Shown here: positions 50,774-61,112 of the stretch, piece by piece
Numbering within the stretch: position 1 is the stretch's first letter
How the letters are laid out: the number at the start of each line of letters is the position of its first letter
Source: SSF26 sp037443945
GTDB lineage: Bacteria > Chloroflexota > Anaerolineae > J102
Length of the DNA stretch: 64,000 bases
Direction of reading: 5' to 3'
Assembly (NCBI GenBank): GCA_037443945.1
Contig: JBBINH010000001.1
Location: 124,001 to 188,000, forward strand
Position numbers and translations under genes: made by a program
Notes under the pieces: model-generated
What the model was told of the DNA's origin: nothing
Database searches by the model: none
The model's input: only the letters and a program-made list of their open reading frames with translations

Positions 50774-51256
50774 ATGACCACTCGGATCATCGGCCTGGGC
50801 AATCCGTTGCTGACCGATGACGGGGTGGGGGTGTTGACGGCAAGGGCGGTTCAGGAAGCCCTGGCGGCCCATCCCCTCCCGGACGTCGAGGTCATCGAAG
50901 CGAGCGTGGGTGGGTTGCGGCTGATGGAGCTGATGGTGGGCTACAGGCGGGTCGTTCTCATCGATGCCTGGAAGGACGATAGCCTGCCGCCGGGTACGGT
51001 GTGTCGGCTCAGCCTGAGCGATCTGGAACGCAGGCGGCCGCCCCAGCATCTGGCCTCGGCCCACGATGCCACCCTGCCCACGGCCCTGGCGGCAGGCCGC
51101 CGCTTGGGTTTGGATCTGCCGGAGGATATCGTCATTTTCGCCGTGACCGTGGGCAACGTGATCGACTTTGGCGAGACGCCTACGCCGGCCGTGCTGGCGG
51201 CCGTGCCCCAGGCTGCGGCCGCCGTCCTGGCCGAGTTGAGGGCCAGGTCGTCGTAA
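50774..51256 (+). CDS. Hydrogenase maturation endopeptidase (HycI/HoxW family)
   Basis: 160 residues. The family signature GLGNPLLTDDGVGVL at the N-terminus carries the first Ni-sensing acid, DAW near residue 64 the second, and SAHDATLPTAL the His. It cleaves the C-terminal tail of the large subunit after nickel is inserted. It begins 5 bp after mvhA, and its ribosome-binding site overlaps the mvhA stop. The adjacency indicates MvhA as substrate. Confidence 0.93.
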   Translation: MTTRIIGLGNPLLTDDGVGVLTARAVQEALAAHPLPDVEVIEASVGGLRLMELMVGYRRVVLIDAWKDDSLPPGTVCRLSLSDLERRRPPQHLASAHDATLPTALAAGRRLGLDLPEDIVIFAVTVGNVIDFGETPTPAVLAAVPQAAAAVLAELRARSS

Positions 51257-51278
51257 TCCCAGGCAAGGAGGTTGTGCT

Positions 51279-51779
51279 ATGGTTTCACCCGAGTTATTGC
51301 GGCGTTATGCCTTCTTTTCCGGGTTGAGCTATGAGAACATCGTCACCCTGGCCGGGCTGGCCGAGGAGGAGGCGGTGGAGGCCGGCCATATCTTTTTCCA
51401 CGAGGGCGAGCGATTGGACCGTCTTTACCTGTTGGTGAAGGGCAAGGTCGGGGTGATCATCGAGCTGCCCGATACCCAGGTCGAGCAACCGGTTTCCGGC
51501 CAGTTGACCGGCGCGCTGAAGACGCGGGCAGTTGTGGTCAGCACGGTGGGATCCGGCGAGATGTTCGGCTGGTCGGCGCTGGTGCCGCCGCACGCCGCTA
51601 CGGCCGGTGCCAAGGCATTGACACCGTGCCATGTCGTCGCCTTCGACGGCCGCGCCCTGCTCAACGTCTTTGAGGAAGATTGCCGTTTTGGCTATCTGAT
51701 GATGCAGAAGGCGGCCGAAACCATTCGCAACCGCCTACACGATATGCACATCCAGTCGCTGGCGACGCTGGTCGAGTGA
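51279..51779 (+). CDS. Cyclic-nucleotide-binding-domain protein without HTH
   Basis: 166 residues, one cNMP-binding domain and little else. The beta-roll opening is visible (LLRRYAFFSGLSYENIVTLA, HIFFHEGERLDRLYLLVKGKV), and the phosphate-binding cassette region reads GSGEMFGWSALVPP, where the usual Arg is not evident. No helix-turn-helix follows, so unlike Crp/Fnr it cannot bind DNA by itself. AGGAGG precedes the ATG. It is the last gene of the hdr-mvh operon and could sense a nucleotide or redox state and act on the complex. A GC hairpin GACGCC/GGCGTC follows its stop without a T-run. Confidence 0.85.
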   Translation: MVSPELLRRYAFFSGLSYENIVTLAGLAEEEAVEAGHIFFHEGERLDRLYLLVKGKVGVIIELPDTQVEQPVSGQLTGALKTRAVVVSTVGSGEMFGWSALVPPHAATAGAKALTPCHVVAFDGRALLNVFEEDCRFGYLMMQKAAETIRNRLHDMHIQSLATLVE

Positions 51780-51916
51780 GACGCCGAGCCGGCGTCCCGG
51801 CGCCATGCCGGTGTGCCACCGGTGCTCGCAGGGGATGTCCGTTGCGGCCGGGCCGTTCGGCCGCGCCGGCAAGAGGGGGACGCCGACGTAGCCACATGGG
51901 GAAGGCCGTCCGCTTC

Positions 51917-53521
51917 TTATCCCCCATACACCGTCTCGCCGCCGATGACCGTCTGCCGAACGATGACCTGCTCCGCCAGGACTTCCGGATCGGTCTGGAG
52001 AGGATCGGCCGAGAGCACCACGAAGTCGGCCCATTTGCTCGGCGTCAGGCTGCCTTTCTCCTTTTCCTCGCCGGCGGCATAGGCAGCCCCCAGCGTGTAC
52101 CAGTGCAGGGCCTCCTCAACGGTGATGGCTTCGGCGGGCACATAGGGGGCGCCGCCGGCGGTGCGCTGCGTCGTTGCCGCCTGGATGCCCAAGAGCGGTG
52201 CTCCTGCCACTACCGGGCGATCCGAACTGAACGCCACGTGCAACCCCCGCAGGCTGGCAAAGGGATAGGTGAGCCGCAGGCGCTCTTCGCCCAGGGCAGC
52301 ACGAAAGCCGTCACCCAGTTCGAAGATGAAACGCGGTTGGGTAACGATGACCACGCCGAGCCGTCGAATGCGTTCGATCAGGTCGAGGCGCAGGATGCCG
52401 CAATGCTCGAGGCGCGGACGGAAGCGGGCCGCCTCCGCGCCCATCGCCGCTTCAATTGCATCCAGCCCGGCCTCAATCGCCCGGTCGCCGATGGCGTGCA
52501 TGGCCACCTGCCAGCCGCCCCGGTGCGCCATCGCCACCTGTGTGCGGATGGTTTCTTCACTCTTCACCAACAGACCGCACGTATCCGGCGCGTTGGCATA
52601 CGGCGCCGAGAGGGCCGCCGTGCGCCCGATGAGCGAACCGTCGAGGAACAGTTTGATGGCCCCCAGTTTCAGTCGCTCGTTGCCAAAGCCACTGTGCAGA
52701 CCGAAGCCGAAATCGAATCGCCCATTTTTGACGGTCAACTGCTCCACGTCCACCATCAGTCGCACACGTTGAGGCAAGATGCCTTCTGCCGTAGCTTCCT
52801 GATAGGCGCGGAATTCTTCCGGCGCAATCCAGCCGGCCCAGGCGTCTTGGGCGCTGGTGATGCCTTCGCTCGCCATTTGCTTTCCTGCTGCGGCCAGGGC
52901 GGCTTTAGTCTCGGCCAGGGTGTACGGCGGCAGGATCTTTTTGATCAGTTCCTGGGCCGTCTCCTTCAGCAGTCCGGTCGGCTCACCGTGTTCATCCCGT
53001 TCGATGACACCGCCTTCGGGGTCGGGTGTGGCGCGCGTAATGCCGGCCAGCGCCAGTGCACGCGAGTTGGCCACCGCCATATGGCCGGAGACGTGGGAGA
53101 GGAACACCGGATGCTCGGGCGAGACGGGATCCAGGTCATGACGGGTGGGGTGGCGCCGTTCGGCCAGCTTGTTTTCGTTGTAGCCGCCGCCGCGAATCCA
53201 GCGACCGGCAGGCAACCGTTGCGCCTGGGCGGCTACGCCGGCCATAACTTCGGCCAGTGTGGTCGCCGCGCGCACATCCACTTCCACCAGGCTCAACCCA
53301 AAGAGCAGGATGTGACAATGGGCGTCGTGAAAGCCGGGTACGACCGTGCTGCCCTCCAGATCGACCACGCGCGTGCGCGGCCCGATCAGGGCATCCAGCT
53401 CGTCCTCGGTGCCCACAGCAACGATCTTGCCGTCGCGCACCGCCAGAGCCTGGGCGAACGGACGAGTCGGATCGAGGGTAATGAAGTGACCACGACGGAA
53501 AAGCGTATCGGCATAGAGCAT
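51917..53521 (-). CDS. Amidohydrolase, YtcJ-like
   Basis: 534 residues of the amidohydrolase superfamily. Metal ligands HAH appear in VVPGFHDAHCHILLFG, with later His residues in SHVSGHMAVANSR and MHAIGDRAIE and an Asp in FSSDRPV. YtcJ-like enzymes hydrolyse amide or carbamate bonds, but few have known substrates. It is the last gene of the long minus-strand catabolic train, 3 bp after a hydrolase gene. The substrate is probably related to what the LIV-type transporter imports. About 140 bp without a gene separate it from the converging cNMP-domain gene. Confidence 0.88.
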   Translation of the reverse strand: MLYADTLFRRGHFITLDPTRPFAQALAVRDGKIVAVGTEDELDALIGPRTRVVDLEGSTVVPGFHDAHCHILLFGLSLVEVDVRAATTLAEVMAGVAAQAQRLPAGRWIRGGGYNENKLAERRHPTRHDLDPVSPEHPVFLSHVSGHMAVANSRALALAGITRATPDPEGGVIERDEHGEPTGLLKETAQELIKKILPPYTLAETKAALAAAGKQMASEGITSAQDAWAGWIAPEEFRAYQEATAEGILPQRVRLMVDVEQLTVKNGRFDFGFGLHSGFGNERLKLGAIKLFLDGSLIGRTAALSAPYANAPDTCGLLVKSEETIRTQVAMAHRGGWQVAMHAIGDRAIEAGLDAIEAAMGAEAARFRPRLEHCGILRLDLIERIRRLGVVIVTQPRFIFELGDGFRAALGEERLRLTYPFASLRGLHVAFSSDRPVVAGAPLLGIQAATTQRTAGGAPYVPAEAITVEEALHWYTLGAAYAAGEEKEKGSLTPSKWADFVVLSADPLQTDPEVLAEQVIVRQTVIGGETVYGG

Positions 53522-53524
53522 AGG

Positions 53525-54313
53525 TCATCCTGTCATCGGTGGCGGCTCGGTGATGAATCGTTGCAGAAGGGTAGCAAAACGTTCCGCTTGCTCGATAGGA
53601 CCGGAATGACCTACCCCGTGCCAGATCTCCAATCCACAATTCGGGATGCCGGTGAAGTACTCGACGATGCCCGGGAAAGGCACGGCCGTATCGCGGTCGC
53701 CCCAGGTTACGAGGGTGGGCGTGCGGATGGCGGCCAGACGGTCGGCGATATGGAAGCGCACCATCTCATCCAGCGTGGCCATATAGATGGTCCGACCCCA
53801 GCCCATGCCGTCGGTCACGAGCTGCTCGAAATAGTCGGCATCGGGTGGGGTGGCGAAGGCAGCGCCGAGGATGATACGGACCGTTTCCGGCTTGCCGTAT
53901 TCGGCGCGGCACCAGTCCAGTACCTCCGATGGCAGTTGGTTGCCCGAAGCCGCCACCGGACTGACCAGGACCAGTTTTTTCAGGCGTTCCCCGTGCTCCA
54001 GCGCATAAGAAGCCGCAATCTGGCCACCCATAGAATGGCCGACCAGGGTGAAAGGCGGCAAATCCAACGCTTGGGCGAAGGCTTCCAGATCGGCGACGTA
54101 TTGGGCCAGGGTGTGGCCGGTCTCGACCGGGTCGGAACCGCCCACCCCGCGCAGGTCAACGGCATAGGCGTGATAGCTCGCAGGCAGATGGCGCAAGGTA
54201 GGCAGCCACCAGCGATGGGTGCTCAGGTAGCCGTGGACGAAGACAACCACCTCCTCGCCGCTTCCCTGTTCCAAGTAGTGCATGGTGAAATCGGGCAGTC
54301 GTATATGCGGCAT
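53525..54313 (-). CDS. Alpha/beta hydrolase (1)
   Basis: 262 residues. The nucleophile elbow is GHSMGG near residue 92, with the oxyanion segment FVHGYLSTHRWW. The acid is Asp in TWGDRDTAVPF and the catalytic His is in HGVGHSGPIEQ near the C-terminus. It could be an esterase, lipase or C-C hydrolase. ATG 54313 has GGAGGAG upstream; an in-frame TTG at 54334 would overlap the alcohol dehydrogenase stop. It lies between amidohydrolase and alcohol dehydrogenase genes in the same train. Confidence 0.87.
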   Translation of the reverse strand: MPHIRLPDFTMHYLEQGSGEEVVVFVHGYLSTHRWWLPTLRHLPASYHAYAVDLRGVGGSDPVETGHTLAQYVADLEAFAQALDLPPFTLVGHSMGGQIAASYALEHGERLKKLVLVSPVAASGNQLPSEVLDWCRAEYGKPETVRIILGAAFATPPDADYFEQLVTDGMGWGRTIYMATLDEMVRFHIADRLAAIRTPTLVTWGDRDTAVPFPGIVEYFTGIPNCGLEIWHGVGHSGPIEQAERFATLLQRFITEPPPMTG

Positions 54314-54330
54314 AACTCCTCCAAGGCTAT

Positions 54331-55464
54331 TCAATCGAAGCGGACGACCTGACGCACGGCCTCGCCGCGGGCCAGGGCGTCGAAGGCCGGGTTGATTTCC
54401 TCCAGGCGGATGGTGCGGGTGAGCAGACGATCCACCGGCAACCGACCGGCCTGGTAGAGGGCTATGAAGCGTGGGATATCGCGACGCGGCACGGCCGATC
54501 CCATATACGAGCCTTTGACCGTGCGCTCTTCGGCGACCAGGCTCACCGCCGGTACGGCAAATTGACGGCTGGGATGCGGCAGGCCGATGGTAACCGTTGT
54601 GCCCCCGCGGCGGGTAGCCTCGTAGGCCTGGATGAGCACCCGCTCGTTGCCCACACTCTCCAAGGCATAGTGAGCGCCACCCTGGGTCAGCGCTTTCACC
54701 GCCGCCACCGGATCCTCGCGGGCGGCGTTGACCGTGTGGGTAGCGCCGAGCTCGCGCGCCAGGGTGAGCTTGGCGTCCAGGATGTCAACGGCGATGATGG
54801 GGTAGGCCCCTGCCGCTTGCGCGCCCAGGACGGTGCTGAGGCCTACCCCACCCAGTCCGAAGACGGCCACGCTGGCCCCCGGCTCGACCCGGGCCGTGTT
54901 CATCACCGCGCCTACCCCGGTCATCACCGCACAGCCAAAGAGAGCCGCGATCTCCGGCGGTACCGTCGGATCGATCTTCACCAGCGATTCCTGGGCTGCC
55001 ACAGTGAAATGCGAAAAGGCCGAAACGCCGAGATGATGGTTCAAGTCCCGCCCGGCTGCGTCGCGGAAGTGGCGGCTGCCGTTGAGCAAGGTACCGGCCA
55101 CGTTGGCGCGAGCGCCGTTTTCGCACAACGCCGGCCGTCCTGTGGCGCAGGGGAGGCAACGACCGCAGACCGGCACGAAGGAAAAGACCACCTGATCGCC
55201 AGGGGCCAGATCCTGCACCCCCGGTCCTACCTCGCGCACGATGCCGGCGGCCTCGTGACCCAGGACCATCGGCATCACCCGCGGGCGCGAACCGTCAATC
55301 ACCGAGAGATCCGAATGGCATAGCCCTGCGCCGGTGATCTCGACCAAGACCTCGCCCGGCCCGGGGCCGGTTAGGTCGACTTCCTCGACCACCAGCGGCT
55401 GTGACTCGACGTAGGGGGTGGGATGCCCCATGGTGTAGAGAACGGCAGCTCGTGTCTTCATCAT
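54331..55464 (-). CDS. Zinc-dependent alcohol dehydrogenase, class III-like
   Basis: 377 residues. The catalytic zinc site appears as GLCHSDLSV, GHEAAG and the Cys in LFGCAVMTGVG; the structural zinc lobe is CGRCLPCATGRPALC. The NAD-binding motif is VFGLGGVGLS. It oxidises a primary alcohol to an aldehyde, or is a formaldehyde/thiol-adduct dehydrogenase. With the aldehyde dehydrogenase two genes upstream it would make an alcohol-to-acid pathway. Substrate unknown. Confidence 0.92.
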   Translation of the reverse strand: MMKTRAAVLYTMGHPTPYVESQPLVVEEVDLTGPGPGEVLVEITGAGLCHSDLSVIDGSRPRVMPMVLGHEAAGIVREVGPGVQDLAPGDQVVFSFVPVCGRCLPCATGRPALCENGARANVAGTLLNGSRHFRDAAGRDLNHHLGVSAFSHFTVAAQESLVKIDPTVPPEIAALFGCAVMTGVGAVMNTARVEPGASVAVFGLGGVGLSTVLGAQAAGAYPIIAVDILDAKLTLARELGATHTVNAAREDPVAAVKALTQGGAHYALESVGNERVLIQAYEATRRGGTTVTIGLPHPSRQFAVPAVSLVAEERTVKGSYMGSAVPRRDIPRFIALYQAGRLPVDRLLTRTIRLEEINPAFDALARGEAVRQVVRFD

Positions 55465-55494
55465 CTGCTCCTGAAGAGAAGGGGTAGCTCCGAC

Positions 55495-56295
55495 TCAGCC
55501 CACAAACGCCGCCAGTTCCTGGGAGAATTTGTCCGGCTCTTCCACCATCAGCGCGTGGCCGCTGTTCTCGAACCAGACAAGCCGACAACCCGGAATGCGC
55601 GCGGCCATGTACTCGGCCCAACCGGGATGGCACACCCGGTCATGGCGGCCGTGGAAGATGGCCGTGGGCAGATTGACCTGCGCCACCCGGTCGCGTAAAT
55701 CCTCGGTGATCAGAGTGCGGAAGTACTTGTAGGCGGCATAGGCCGGCAGACCGAGCCAGAGAGAAAGGAACCAATCCTGGGTGCCCGGCAAGTCGGTGCG
55801 GTGAAAGTTGAGACCCTTGAAACCGGCCATCGTTTCCGGATAAGCGCGGCGAATGGCCTCCAGCGAGCCGGCAGCCGTGGCCTCGTCCATTCCGTAAGGT
55901 TCCTCCGGTGTTTGAACGAAGCGAGGGGTGGCCGGGGCCACCATTACCAGTTTGGTCACCCGACCATCGTCATTGAAGCCGGTCACGTACTTGAGGCCGA
56001 CGCCTGCGCCCATCGACCAGCCGACGAAGGTCACGTCGCGCAGGTCGAGGGCCTTGAGGAAGGCGCGCACATCGCCGCACATCTCGTCGTAGGTGTATTC
56101 CGAATAGGGCTTATCCGAGAGGCCGTGCCCGCGCAGGTCCACGCAGACGCAGCGATAGCGTTCGTGCAAGTCGAGCACGGCGTAGTTCCAGGTATCCACC
56201 GTAGCCGAGAAGCCGGGGACAAAGAAAATCGGTTTACCATGACCACCGTCACGATAGTGGATGCGCACACCCGTTTGCAGATCCAGGAAAGACAT
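55495..56295 (-). CDS. Alpha/beta hydrolase (2)
   Basis: 266 residues. VPGFSATVDTWNY is the oxyanion region, GWSMGAG near residue 99 the nucleophile elbow, Asp lies in HGRHDRVCHP and the final His in NSGHALMVEEPDKFSQEL. It resembles haloperoxidase, carboxylesterase and 3-oxoadipate enol-lactonase groups, which cannot be separated here. It shows only low resemblance to hydrolase 1, so the two are not a recent duplicate. It sits between the dehydrogenase genes. Confidence 0.88.
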   Translation of the reverse strand: MSFLDLQTGVRIHYRDGGHGKPIFFVPGFSATVDTWNYAVLDLHERYRCVCVDLRGHGLSDKPYSEYTYDEMCGDVRAFLKALDLRDVTFVGWSMGAGVGLKYVTGFNDDGRVTKLVMVAPATPRFVQTPEEPYGMDEATAAGSLEAIRRAYPETMAGFKGLNFHRTDLPGTQDWFLSLWLGLPAYAAYKYFRTLITEDLRDRVAQVNLPTAIFHGRHDRVCHPGWAEYMAARIPGCRLVWFENSGHALMVEEPDKFSQELAAFVG

Positions 56296-56343
56296 CGCTT
56301 CAGACCTCTTTGGGATGAACGGTGAGCGATCCGGAGGCGGTGC

Positions 56344-57742
56344 TCAACCCAACCGAATCGCCACCATCTGGATATGGGTCATTTCCTCGATGGCATAACG
56401 TACACCTTCGCGGCCCAGGCCACTGCGGCGGTTGCCGCCATAGGGCATGTGGTCGGCGCGAAAGACGGGGGTGTCGTTGATGATCACGCCGCCGAAGTTC
56501 AGGCGTTTGATCGCCTCAAAAACGCGCTGGATGTCGCGGGTGAAAACTGCCGCCTGCAGTCCGTAGGGGGTGGCATCGGCCTGGCGCAAAGCCTCTTCGA
56601 AGTCGTCACAGGCGATGACCGAAGCCACCGGTGCAAAAGCCTCTTCGGCCACAACCCGCATCTCAGGTCGCACATCGGTCAACACCGTGGGCCAGTAGAC
56701 CGCGCCTTCCCGTTTGCCACCCGTCAGCACCCTGGCTCCGCCGGCCTGCGCCTCCTGGACCCAACCTTCGATGCGCTCCGCCTCGCGCACGTCGATCATC
56801 GGCCCTACGTCCACGCGCTCGTCCAGGGGGTCGCCGACAACCATGGCCGCGCTCGCTTGCACGAACTGTTCGGTAAACGGCTCATAGATGGCGCGCTGGC
56901 CGTAGATGCGCTGGACGGAGATACACACCTGGCCGGAGTTGTAATAGGCGCCGATGGCGCAACGTTTGGCCGCAAACGCCAGATCGGCATCGGGGGCCAC
57001 GATGACAGGTGAGGTGTTTCCCAGCTCCAGGGTAACCTTTTTGAGGCCGGCGATGGCCAGAATGCGCTCACCGACGGGCGGGCTGCCGGTAAAGGTCACC
57101 TTGGCCACCCGTGGGTCGGTCACCAGCCATTCGCCCACCGTGCTGCCCGATCCCACAACCAGGTTGAGGGCCCCACGGGGCAGACCGGCCTCGTTCAAGA
57201 CCTGGCACAGCTTCACCGCCGTCAACGGCGTGGTGCTGGCCGGCTTGAGCACAACGGTGTTGCCGGCGGCAATGGCAGGGGCTACTTTATGGGCCACGAG
57301 ATTGAGGGGAAAGTTGAACGGGCTGATGGCAGCGATCACCCCCACCGGACGCCTCACCCAAAAGCCGAAGTAGCCCTCACCGGCCGGTACGGCGTCCAGC
57401 GGTACCGTCTCGCCGTGGATGCGTTTGGCTTCCTCGGCGGCGATGGCAAACGTGGTGATGCCGCGATCCACCTCGGCGCGGGCGTATTTGAGGGCTTTGC
57501 CGGCCTCGGCCGCAATCGTGCGGGCGAACTCCTCACGGCGCTCGCGGATGAGGGCAGAGGCCCTGGCCAGGATTTCGCCGCGTTGGTAGGCAGGCATCGC
57601 CGCCATCAGCGGCGCCGCCTGCGCCGCGGCGGCAATGGCGGCGTCGACGTCTTCGCGGCGGGCGGTAGGCAAGGCGCCGATCACCTCACCCGTGTACTTG
57701 TTGCGGACCTCCAGCAGAGGACCGCCGTCTACCCAACGACCG

Positions 57743-57765
<23 letters not shown>
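56344..57765 (-). CDS. NAD(P)-dependent aldehyde dehydrogenase
   Basis: 473 residues, normal size. The catalytic Cys lies in NSGQVCISVQRIYG near residue 283, and the general base Glu in VTLELGNTSPVIV, where GG is usually found in place of GN. The cofactor loop is FTGSPPVGERI, and ISPFNFPLNLVAHKVAPA carries the Asn. It oxidises an aldehyde to an acid. The start overlaps livF by 23 bp, so it is in the same transcript as the transporter. AGGAG-like sequence is not obvious. Succinate-semialdehyde or lactaldehyde are possible substrates. Confidence 0.93.
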
Positions 57766-58432
<667 letters not shown>

Positions 58433-58435
58433 AAC

Positions 58436-59178
<743 letters not shown>

Positions 59179-59182
<4 letters not shown>

Positions 59183-60138
59183 CCCTGCACCTCCTGCCCT
59201 CGGCGGGAACGAGGGGCTCGCTCGACCAGAGTCCACAAGCCGCCGGGCAAGAAGAAGATGATGACCAGCATGATGACTCCCAGCACCATTTGCCAGGTGT
59301 AGGGAGCGTACTTGAAGGCGTAGCTCTTGATCACTTCGTAAAGGATGGCGCTGCCCAACGGCGCCGCCACGCTGCTTGTGCCGCCGAGCAAAGCCACGAA
59401 CACGAACTCACCCGAAGTTGTCCAGTAGGCCAGTTGCGGATCAATATGGCCGACGGTGAACGCCACGAGCACGCCGCTCAATCCGCATAGGCCCGCTGCC
59501 AGCACATAGGTCAGATAGATGGCGCGTTGAACCGAGCCACCCAGATAGGCCACCCGTACCTCGTTCTCGCGCACCGCCCGCGTGGCGTAGCCCAATGGTG
59601 AATGGGCATAACGCCGGATGAGATAAAGCATCACCGCCACACAGCCCAGCGCCAGATAGTAGGTGAACAGGCGCAGCCGATCGGTGGCGAGCGGCATCAT
59701 CAGCACGGTGGGCGGCGGAATGCCGATGCCATCCGTGCCGCCGGTGATATCGTAGGCTTTGACCAGAACGCCGTAAAAAGCCATCGCAAAGGCCAGGCTG
59801 AGCATCCCGAAGAAAATCTCGCGATAGCGGCTGAGGATCAACCCGATCAGCGCCGCCAGCCCCATGGCCGCGAGAGGACCGATGAGCAGCAAGATGAAGG
59901 CCTCTTGGATGCCGGCGCGGCGTAGGGCGAAGCCGGCCGCGTAGGCTCCGGCGGCATAGAAGAGCGCCTGCCCGAAAGAAACCAGCCCAGCGCGCATCAA
60001 CAGCACCACGCTCAGCACGGCCAGTCCCTTGGCCAGCCCTAACGTGAGCAAGAAGACCACCCAGCTCGGCAGCACGACCCCCAAAGCGATGGCCAGGAGT
60101 AAGATGGCGAACGCCGCACCCCACATGCTACGGTTCAT
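59179..60138 (-). CDS. livM: ABC transporter permease LivM-like
   Basis: 319 residues with eight or nine TM segments and the HAAT-family phrases SFGQALFYAAGAYAAG and AMAFYGVLVKA. The ATPase-contact loop reads RAVRENEVRVAYLGG near residue 190. It forms the channel with LivH. It overlaps livH and livG by ATGA. Confidence 0.93.
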
Positions 60139-61034
60139 ATCCGCCGCACCTCCGCTTGGGCAAACAAACCCTGAGGCCGCACCAGCAAGACGATGGCCAT
60201 GACCAGGTAGATGATGAACAACTCCAATTCGGGCACAAGATGGACCGCCGCCGCCCGCACCAGCCCGACGATCAACGCGCCCAGTGCTGCGCCCTCCGGA
60301 CTGCCCAGTCCGCCGATGACGATCACGGCAAAGGCCAACACAATGACCTCCACACCGATGCCCGGCACGACCGCAATCATCGGCGCCGTAAACGCACCGC
60401 CCAGCGCCGCCAGGATTACCCCCAGGGTGAACGTCGTGACATAAATCCGGGGCAGGTTGATCCCCAGCGCCGTACTGACCTCGGCGTCATGGATAACGGC
60501 TATCACCAGACGGCCGAAACGCGTGCGGTTGACGAAGAACCACAGCAAGACGCCGGCCGTGATCGCCACCAGGAGGAGCAAGAGGTAGTAGTACGGATAG
60601 TTCACCCCGGCCAGACTGACATTGCCCAACAGACCGAAGGGCTTATAGGCGTAGTAGGGGTTAACGCCGAAGAGCACCTTAATCAAGTCTTCCAGGATCA
60701 GAAAAACGGCATAGGTGACGATGAGCTGCAGGGCCGGGTCGCGACCGTACATGCGGCGCAAAAGCCCCCGTTCCAGCGGTGGCCCGACCACCAATCCCAC
60801 CAGTATCGCTGCCACCAGCAGGAGGAAAAAGCTTGCAAACGGCCAACGATCGGGGTCCTGAAAGTAGGCGATGACGAGCACGGCCCCCACATACGCACCC
60901 AGGGCGTACAGGCTGCCGTGGGCGATGTTGAGGATGCGCAGCACGCCGAAGATCAGGGTCAGGCCAACGCCGATCAAGAAAAGCCACGAGGCGTAGACCA
61001 AGCCATCGGCCAGGATGATGAAGAGGGTGTTCAT
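60135..61034 (-). CDS. livH: ABC transporter permease LivH-like
   Basis: 299 residues, eight TM segments. Typical LivH phrases are GVGLTLIFGVLRILNIAHGSLYALGA near residue 25, RLVIAVIHDAEVSTALGIN (ATPase-contact loop) and VIVIGGLGSPEGAALGALIVG. ATG 61034 is preferred to an upstream in-frame ATG at 61097. It lies 78 bp after the double-binding-protein gene. Confidence 0.93.
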   Translation of the reverse strand: MNTLFIILADGLVYASWLFLIGVGLTLIFGVLRILNIAHGSLYALGAYVGAVLVIAYFQDPDRWPFASFFLLLVAAILVGLVVGPPLERGLLRRMYGRDPALQLIVTYAVFLILEDLIKVLFGVNPYYAYKPFGLLGNVSLAGVNYPYYYLLLLLVAITAGVLLWFFVNRTRFGRLVIAVIHDAEVSTALGINLPRIYVTTFTLGVILAALGGAFTAPMIAVVPGIGVEVIVLAFAVIVIGGLGSPEGAALGALIVGLVRAAAVHLVPELELFIIYLVMAIVLLVRPQGLFAQAEVRRI

Positions 61035-61112
61035 GGCCTGCCTTGCCTTGATCGGCCCCTCCCCTCGCCCAGGAGGGCCGGGGAGGAGAGGGGCCATGCG
61101 ATGCTCAAACCA

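Noticed and set aside
51279..51779. Crp/Fnr-type transcription factor
   Set aside because: The protein stops after the cNMP domain and has no HTH, so it cannot be the regulator of the hdr promoter by itself.
51680..54352. 890-codon open frame on the plus strand
   Set aside because: It is antisense to the cNMP gene's end, amidohydrolase and hydrolase genes, has shadow-type composition (many Gly, Arg, Gln, His) and matches no family; the minus-strand genes have clear motifs.
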